Assembly: GCA_948099385.1 (NCBI GenBank)
Contig: CANUEZ040000180.1
Coordinates: forward strand, 570,501-634,500
Source: Fasciola hepatica
Taxonomy: Eukaryota > Platyhelminthes > Trematoda > Plagiorchiida > Fasciolidae
Length of the DNA: 64,000 bases
Reading direction: 5' to 3'
How positions within the stretch are numbered: the stretch's first letter is position 1; the number at the start of each line of letters is the position of its first letter. Positions 56,513 through 64,000 of the stretch are shown here, in pieces. A program made the position numbers and the translations under genes. Under the pieces are notes generated by a model that saw nothing but the letters and a program-made list of their open reading frames with translations, made no database searches and had not been told where the DNA came from.

Positions 56513-59500
56513 GTACGTCTGACGAACGTTTTGCTACCGTGCTTTGTTTTTTCCAATTATATGCCATTTATTTTTATTCTGTTTCGGCATGATCTCAACC
56601 AGTGGTAATCTATAAACTCTGTACTAGACAAGAAAGGAATCATTTAGTGTACACTCCTTCACATAGATTCTGTAGGCTGCAGCTCAGAATGAAAAGTTTG
56701 ACAACACTGCATTTAAATGTCCTGCTAAAGGCGTTTGTATCGGGTTTTGTCCTTGAGGTAGCAAACCCGCTTCCCCATAAACACCAGCCGATCATTCCAG
56801 ATGTTGAATACTCAGCGAGAAATTCGATAGACGAAAGACAATCCAGTTGGGTGAAGTTTACGGAATATTACGGGATTGATTCAAATTTGGTCGCTTATCC
56901 GTTGACAAAAATTCCATTAGGAGTTCCAAGCCAGTGCTTTCGTGATTGGTAAAATGCAACGATCTCATCGACTTCATTCGAAAAAGCCCAAAGGGCCTCC
57001 GTCGACGCGCACAGCTCGTCCCACATAAGCTAATAGAGAGCCTCATTACAAGGTGTTCCACTTTATGTAGTTTGACTACCTCACTGAAAATGCGAGGGCA
57101 GGTGTTGGCCTCAGTGTTTAAGTCTCGGATAGACGTGAAGGGAACACAACAGCGGGAAGTCATCGTGATTGAACAGGTCTAGTTACCAACCTATGGTTCG
57201 GAGCACAGCTGTGGTGGAAACGCAGATCTTTTCCGTGTGCGCTGTCAGCGTAACCCGAGGTCCTGTTCACATGGCAATCCTCGGAAGGACGTAAAGTATT
57301 TGCAAACATTGTAAGCTGTTGCAGTTTTTGAATAAAGATATTACGAAACAAAATAGTCAGGGATAGGCTGTTTGAAAGATGAGACGAATAGTACGAGAAT
57401 CGCAAAGTGTGTATACCAGTCTTTTCGACCAAAATAAGAATAGTCAAGATTCCTTCGCGCATTGTGGACACATTTGCAAGAGCAATTAAAATTTTCGTAT
57501 TGCGAAGAAAATAATGCATTCGAGAAATATCACAACTGATTGCTGGTACGAGTCTTGGAATTTTCACTACGGAATGTTGCAGTACAATTAACGCTTTGCT
57601 TGTGGTATATATCTTATGATTGGTAAACAGCAACAAATTAAATCTCAGGATACGGTATAAAACATTTTCAAGAATAAATATATAGCTTCTCGATTAGTAG
57701 CTGAGTAACAACCAAGTTTTATGGGCTTCACTTCGACAATATGGCGCTTATATTTTCTCAGTCTTACGTATCATTGTAACAAGTTACCATTTCGCAAAGA
57801 AGGTACAGAAACCCAGTAAACACACCAAATAACTTTAGCGTCTTCGGCTGATATTTCCATACATATTGAGCACTACCTCCGACAAGCAACAATGCATCAA
57901 AGAAAAACATGGCAAACAGGGTGTTCTTCGTTCACCTAATAACTTTATATTCTGACTGCTACGTTACTTATCCCACCTTTGCTAAAAAGGCCAGAAGTAA
58001 GGGTTTAAAGAAGTGGAAGAAAGCAGAACAAAAATAATCAAATCAGTATACCATGGTTTTACCTTTGAGTTTGTATTTTTCTCACTAACACGCTACAGCA
58101 AACTCTAAAACTAGCATGTTTACCGACACTTGATGAAATCATTGAAAAATACTGTTTTCAAATTTGGAATGCGGAGTATACGTTTTCACAATCAATCTAC
58201 CTGTCGTAAAGTTTCACAACACGTAGTGAATGTTTTGTGAGACTACACCAAAAATAGATATGGCGGAATTATAATAACTGAAATGCTCTGTTTTCGTAGA
58301 GGTTACGTTTATCGTTCATTGCCTACGATGGATTAGCGATGCGTATGCGCTTTTTTTACCCTACTGGAAGCAGTACCCAAAGTTCGCCGTGGAACCTAAC
58401 CCTACCTGATCCATGAAAAAAAGAAAGTGGACATCCGAGACCTTGTGTTTTCTAAAGTAGAAAGGAATGAATTGCATTGTCACATCTGTCTCCATAGGTA
58501 TTTCCGTTCGTATTAGCGATGTAGTTCTGCAAAAGCCATAGATAAAGGGCCGGAATAACTGCAGCTGGAAGTGTGTTACATATTGTCACGTATATTTGCT
58601 GATTTTAAGTAGACCTACTGCCAGCTCCAATTATATACAGCAGTTTAGCGCACACAGCCATTATGAAACATGGCATTTAAGGAAGTTTCTGACGTTTACT
58701 ATACATTTTTTTACCGCATAGCTAGACCAACAGAGTTTGCAACTTTTATGGACGCTCAGACTGTTTTCATTTGCCAGGGGTAGGTGTGTATAAATTTACA
58801 GGTGACAGGCATCCAGTACTGCTTAAGATTATTTTATGTTTATATCTTCTCAGTAAGTGTACTTTAAAAAGTATCTAGATGTGTTCTGTGAGGCGGAGTC
58901 ATGTAGTGAACCGGCGTATGAGCTCAACAAAGCACATAATCTTGGGAGGAGAACTAACGCGCAATGATAACAAGTTAACTCTTGCGATTAGATGTCTGAA
59001 TATGATCAAATCGTTTGTAGATTGCGAAGGTTTGTTGTTTGAGTTCATATCTATGACGAACACGGAAAACTGCAAGTAGAGCACTAACGTGAGCACTTTG
59101 GGTTAGTACTTACTTAAAACAGAGAAATAGGGAATATCAATGAAACTTGAATAAACAAAAATACAGCCCTGTTGGAACTAATTTGGATCAATCAGAAGAT
59201 ATTTTTCGAGTAAAATAGCTTAGATCAAATCAAGGCTTCGTCCAGCAGGTGCATATTCTAAAATAGTTGAAAAAAAGTTTTCGAATCATCAACCTTTTGC
59301 TTTGCAAAGGCCGTATCTGTCAACAACTACAGCAGTAAACATTTCGCCCTAGCGCTAAGCGTGATGCTCAGGTCCTCCTGACCGTATGCTGTAAGCACAT
59401 GACTCCAGAAAAAACATAAGTAGAACGTTGTATACAAGTTTAACTACAAATTTAATTGAACCATAGAGCTGAGATGTTGAGTTTAAGTGCTTCAAATGCG

Positions 59501-60002
59501 ATATCAGGCTAGATTTTCCAGGGCAAAGGAAAACTTTGTCTATGGTTATTAGCTAAACTTGTGTTGTTTTTGTGGTCATTGGTTGCATGTCGTCATTTCA
59601 TAAAGTTTCAAACACCAGTCAGTGTGACGAAAATGCGACCACGAATTCCCCCTAGAGCTAGTGGTAATGAGCAACAATCCGGGTGCATACATATAAAAAA
59701 ATTAAAAAGGTGGATGCATAACGGAGAGGAACTACAATTTACCGTTTATGGTCCATAATGTTCATAATGACCCAGTCCCTATTTTCTACTCACTCCTCTA
59801 CGGAAGCTCTGTCGGAGTTGATTGCTGTGCTCTTTTTTACGCTTGAAATAATGCCTCATTTTTGTGCTTGCTAGTGTAATCAAAAGGTTGAGTGGCAGCC
59901 CAGGTAGCCTTGTGGTGAGGTATTTGGCTTACATTTGTGGTTATCCAATGGAACTGCAACGAGTCATATATCTTCTATTTTCAATTTGCCTTTCATCCAC
60001 AG
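56513..60002 (+). other. FLVCR intron, 3490 bp
   Basis: It begins GTACGT and ends CCTTTCATCCACAG. It is AT-rich and has no transposon domain I can recognise, unlike the region to the left. One open frame, 56602-56952, is noted separately. Confidence 0.75.
56602..56952 (+). other. Unassigned 116-codon open frame inside the FLVCR intron
   Basis: The frame includes a Met at about 56692 (MKSLTTLHLNVLLKAFVSGF) and continues with EVANPLPHKHQPIIPDVEYS and SWVKFTEYYGIDSNLVAY to a stop after CFRDW. The composition looks protein-like, with a hydrophobic N-terminal stretch that could pass for a signal sequence. I recognise no family. It starts only 90 bp after the exon and shows no obvious splice signals, so it may be chance. 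Confidence 0.25.
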
Positions 60003-60379
60003 GTGAAAGTGAAGATATGCGCCAAGTGGCATTGGACTGGCTCTCCATGGTTTATTTGTTGGCCTACATCCCTTTGATTGTTCCGGCCACATGGTTGCTT
60101 GATAGATACGGATTAAGGGTTTCCACTCTGCTGACGGTCATTCTGAACGCCCTTGGAGCTTGGGTTAAGTGTGTATCCGGACTGTTAATTGTTGATCCAC
60201 AAGCGGGAGACGTGAACAGCGTTCGTGCACGGAGTGCATTCCCCATTCTCATGTTTGCTCAAACATTGGACGCCATTGCTCAGGTATTTATTTTGGGTGT
60301 ACCGGCCCAACTAGCGGCTACATGGTTTGGTGACAGGGAGGTTTCCACAGCCACATCGATTGGAGTACTGGCTAACCAG
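60003..60379 (+). CDS. FLVCR: FLVCR-family transporter, exon encoding TM2-TM4
   Basis: The acceptor TTTCATCCACAG ends at 60002 and the donor GTGGGT starts at 60380; the exon is 377 bp. It completes the Gly codon split at 56512 and reads GESEDMRQVALDWLSMVYLL, AYIPLIVPATWLLDRYGLRV, ALGAWVKC, then MFAQTLDAIAQVFILGVPAQ, LAATWFGDREVSTATSIGVL and ANQ. LDWLSMVYxLAYxPLxxPATWLLD and QVFILGxPxxxAxxWFGxxEVSTA are the defining FLVCR1/2 signatures and separate it from the SLC49A3/A4 branches. The region Asp60-loop-Arg (LLDRYGLR) is the MFS TM2-TM3 motif. It ends in phase 0 after NQ. The following exons (TM5 on) are not found in the window. Confidence 0.93.
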
Positions 60380-63300
60380 GTGGGTGTAAATGGTCGAAAA
60401 TTTGTTTAAAATTTGCTCATACGCAAATATGGGACTAGCCACAAAATCAAGTTGACATATGAAAACTCAAATAATCAGACTTGAGAAATAATGTTCAAAA
60501 AACATTTTTTATTACTGTATCATGCTGGTTCATTCTGGCGTCTCGTTGGAACTTTTAGTTCAGACCCGAAATTGTGTTTCGCATAAATAACAGGTTCAAA
60601 ATGACTTCGAATGCTGGGCCTTTGACTTTGTTCTTTTTTGTAAGATAAATAATCATGATGAAATAGATGTATTCTGCTCTAAATTTCAGTAAACGTTTGG
60701 TGCCGTTGAGCTAGGGTGAACAGCGTCGGAAGTCATAGTTCATTGACCCTGAAGCTGGAGGTAGGTAGGGTAATTGAAGGTTAGAAAGTAGAAGGCAGCA
60801 GAATATTTTGTATGTTGAAGTTTTGGAAAAGAATAAAGGTAATCATGATCTCTTGCGATATGTAACAAGGATATCTAAAAAAGATAATTACGCGTTTGTG
60901 AAAAGGGTGCACGGGGATAGACTATTGCAAGAAACAATAACAAAGAAGAAATTTTACTATAGTGACAATATAAAAGGGAGAGCTCAGCACCTTTTCGACA
61001 GTTGAAGAGAGATTGCAGACATTTTAGTTCCATGGTAGGATTATCGGCCTTACATTTGAAGCAGTAAAGAAGAGGTGAGGACAAATAAATTGTGCCTTGA
61101 ATATGACCATATGTAGTTGGTTGGGACAGTGTGAAGAAGCGTATCATCTAGAGCAAGTACAATATTAACCTGAAGGCTTGTGAGTTGATTTCATAAAAAA
61201 ACGGAAACCAGGATAAAGAAAGACAGAATCAATGAAGAGAAAACTCAACAGTGCGGGAAAAGAGACAACAAAAAGCTGGAACAGAATTACGCTTATTTAT
61301 CTAGAGCCAGGGCACAGATCACAGCGTTCATCTTTGAACCAAGCGGTACTCTACAAAAAGTGGTCGATTTTCATGCAGGAAAATTATGCTAATGTGTGCA
61401 TGTTTGTGCAAAAGTATGCTTCGCCAGAAAAATAAACTAATAAACTTAGTGTGGTAGAGCTAGATGGATGCTAACCGCGAGTGATAGTGAAGTGAAGGGT
61501 GAAAACTCGGCCCATATTCCGCTAACACTGGAGCAGCTTGATTTGATTTATATAAAATTAAAACACCTAGCTTATTTCAAACCGAACGAGTTACTTATAC
61601 TTCTCCCTCATCAATGAATACATTGTTAAAAATCTTCAGGAACCTAACGGGAGCACTTTGTTTACCAAATTATATTATTATCATCAATCAACATCGATAT
61701 GATTTTATTGATTTAAAGACGAGTGGGAGGAAATTCATTGATCCCATACACTGATATGATTAATTTAAGCTGAGTTTTACCGCTTCCGTTGCCGAAGCTT
61801 TTTGAGATGATTCTTGACGGAATGCCACCTTGATCAGACCTCTTCGATCTTCTAGTAAATAGCCATTGACAATTAACCTTTTTTCCATTTCTCTCCCACG
61901 ATGGTTGTTTCTTTGTCCAACACTACACTCTTGATACTTACATACCCCAACAATGAGGGGAATTGAACTCATTATCACAGAAACTAATTTAATTTTAGCT
62001 AAAATATTGAATTCAAATGGATAGACCTGATTATTATCTTGAAAGGAGTGCGATAATGTCTGCATTGAACAATGGCAAGGTTAGTGAGTCGAGTTTCGGA
62101 ATCTATTTTTCTGGTTAGTTACGTGAAACCCTGACGGCATTTTTCATCACCTGACACATTCATAAATTATTGAGATCTAGAACTAACATAAGTTGCAAAA
62201 CACCCCACATGAGTTTGGCAATAATAGCATTTTTACTCTGTGCGATGCAGATTTATGATAAGCTAGGATTTGAGGTTTTACTTCAAAATGGGCGATCATG
62301 TGGGTTTATGAGAACAAAAGAGACATATTGCGAGGTGCATGCATTTTATTTTTTCTTATCGATCACATACGTAAAATATATAAGTTTGTATATGAAAGGG
62401 TACGTGGGATACACAGTGAAGAAATAAGAAGAATGTGTATCACAAGTAGATCAGCAATTGTTGTGGGCTTTGTGGTTAATGCCAGGTAAGGTAGCTCGTT
62501 CGTAATAATTGTTTCTGTGTGCAAGATGAATTTTCTGGATTGACCAACAGCATCACTAAACTTCAGCACTGTTGAATTCAGGCTACATTACCGTTCTTTG
62601 AGTGACTGAGTCAGGTCAAATGGATGAATTACTGAAAGTAGATACCTTGCGACGGCCGATGATGAATTTCTTACCGGAGTTTTTTTGTATAGTTCAATTG
62701 AGTCATTGTGTGTAGAAGCCATTTTGAGATGTGTTCATTCACTCTTTGAGCCAGGTACCGTTCTGTTTGGTTAAGGTACGCGTCGTTGCAACGGCTAGTG
62801 AACGGGTAGGCAACATGAGAGACAATAAGGGAGATGTAACTGTCAGAGTGATCTTTGAATTTTATTCCTCTAACAATCTGCACTGTGTGTATTTGGGCTG
62901 CCATAAATGTTCGGCTTGGGGCAGAGCTAATGTCGCAAATAACTAGAAATGTTGTCAACATTTGAAGGAAGGAACCAAATGACTTGCTTTTGTTCAGTTA
63001 TTAAAATCGGCTCTAATCTGCATTACGGTTTTCTCTGGTGTTCAGTAAACTTTTCCGGATAGCCATTTGCCAAAACGGCTTCCTTGATAAAGTATTCTTT
63101 CTTTTGAAACTGACCAGCAGTTTAAATTTCCCGGGCCCTGTTTGAAAAGCGTTCGGACCAAATCACTCTTGTACGCAACCGCAACTGATGTGTTTTGCGT
63201 ACACGATTGAAAAGAACAAGCGACATGCTTTCATCTCAAAATATGTCTTCTTTACGTTCTTATCAGCTGAACAAAGGGGATACAGTAATCCAGTGAGTTC

Positions 63301-64000
63301 GGTTTGATGGATATGCCGTGAAACAGTGTCAAACGATTTTTTGCGGGTGTAAAACATTGAAAGAATCCAAACGACAAAAGCTGTCTGACCCAGTACGACT
63401 CGCTACGGCATCCTATCGACCAGCTGACCTTCAGGAAATATCAATCTCAAAAGCGTCGTTGCAGATATCCTACAACTGTTTCTCTAAATCCGAATCTATG
63501 AAGAATTGCATGGGTGTGAAGCGGCTTTGCTGTAAGAGCAGTGCGACCGCCTAGGGAAACACTATGGTCATAACAATCAGGCTACTTACAAGTGGGGAAT
63601 AAAAAAGCTTCTTATCTTGGTTTTATGTTGGCCATATCATTCATACTTAACTCTTGTTACAGAGTGCCGCTTAGTGAGGTCCTCCTTTCATACCGCCAGA
63701 AATCTCTCACGTTCACCATTGGTGGTTTTCTGTCTCTAAAACTGCCATGAACTCTGACGGTTTTTGGATTAAGTCAGTTTCATCGTGTACTGTAAGATAT
63801 CACGGTTGAGGTTTTCTCCGAGAGACTTAATACTCAGAAGGAATTCAGTTTGCGAAAGAAAATACAGTGATTACATGATCAAGCAAATTTTCTGTGACCG
63901 AAAATCCTTTTTGTCCTTTTTTCACTTGTTTTGATGTTCAGTCTATGGATTCTGTCTGCCCACGAACAGTATGACCTTTTGCAGGCCACCAACCAATCTC
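60380..64000 (+). other. Downstream FLVCR intron; no gene recognised
   Basis: From the donor at 60380 to the window end there is AT-rich sequence with only short open frames (for example 60808-61005, 62170-62427, 62731-62946), none with a family signature. I looked for the expected continuation after NQ (the TM5 helix) in all frames and did not see it. No known mobile element is recognisable. Confidence 0.6.

Noticed and set aside
63985..64000. Possible third FLVCR exon after a TTTTGCAG acceptor at the window end
   Set aside because: The 16 bases after it (GCCACCAACCAATCTC) do not encode the sequence expected after the NQ codon pair in any frame, and the piece is too short to judge.
1..64000. 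tRNA genes, rRNA, CRISPR arrays or bacterial operons
   Set aside because: No cloverleaf with a GGTTCGAATCC-type arm at the right spacing, no regularly spaced short repeats with unique spacers, and no long overlapping ORFs with ribosome-binding sites were seen.

Overview
This is eukaryotic DNA from a repeat-dominated genome. It has no bacterial-style operons, no tRNA or rRNA genes and no CRISPR array that I can see. The mix of BEL/Pao elements, Ty3/gypsy remnants with CsRn1-type Gag and protease, and CR1/jockey-type non-LTR elements, together with a metazoan FLVCR transporter gene cut into small exons, suggests a parasitic flatworm (tapeworm or fluke). That placement is inference from element families and not from a marker gene.

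The first 56 kb are nested, decayed transposable elements. At 1-1254 (minus) is a Ty3/gypsy gag/protease remnant. At 1780-4125 (plus) is the C-terminus of a non-LTR reverse transcriptase followed by a long 3' region (called R1 here). At 6500-9720 (minus) are RT and ORF1 remnants plus a 3' region of a second type (R2). From 9.7 to 14.5 kb I recognise nothing. A CR1-like EN-RT copy lies at 14560-16750 (plus). A complete BEL/Pao provirus-like element with near-identical 363-bp LTRs runs from 17010 to 23991 (minus) and carries a further internal LTR copy. Repeats R1, R5, R2 and R4 fill 24.7-30.6 kb. At 30.6-34.4 kb (minus) is a non-LTR element with ORF1, endonuclease and RT. At 36-44.4 kb (minus) is a second one, with a solo BEL LTR in its 3' region and another 3' end inserted between its EN and RT. 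A nearly full-length CR1 copy whose ORF1 starts with a PHD-like zinc finger spans 45.1-49.3 kb (plus). A BEL integrase tail with LTR and a Ty3/gypsy gag-protease piece occupy 49.3-52.2 kb (minus). CR1 3' ends with (ACTGA)n tails follow at 52.6-56.1 kb, with a long palindromic, foldback-like element between two of them at 54.95-55.8 kb.

The last 8 kb look different: more AT-rich by eye, with no element I can recognise, and containing the only host gene found. Two exons of an FLVCR-family (SLC49) major facilitator transporter lie at about 56322-56512 and 60003-60379. Their splice phases fit exactly, and together they encode transmembrane segments about 1-4. The rest of the gene must lie beyond the window.

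All transposon coding regions carry frameshifts or stops, so I annotate them as pseudogenes or mobile-element remnants, by domain. The repeat labels R1, R2, R4 and R5 are my own. Their boundaries come from comparing copies within the window by eye and are accurate to roughly tens of bases.
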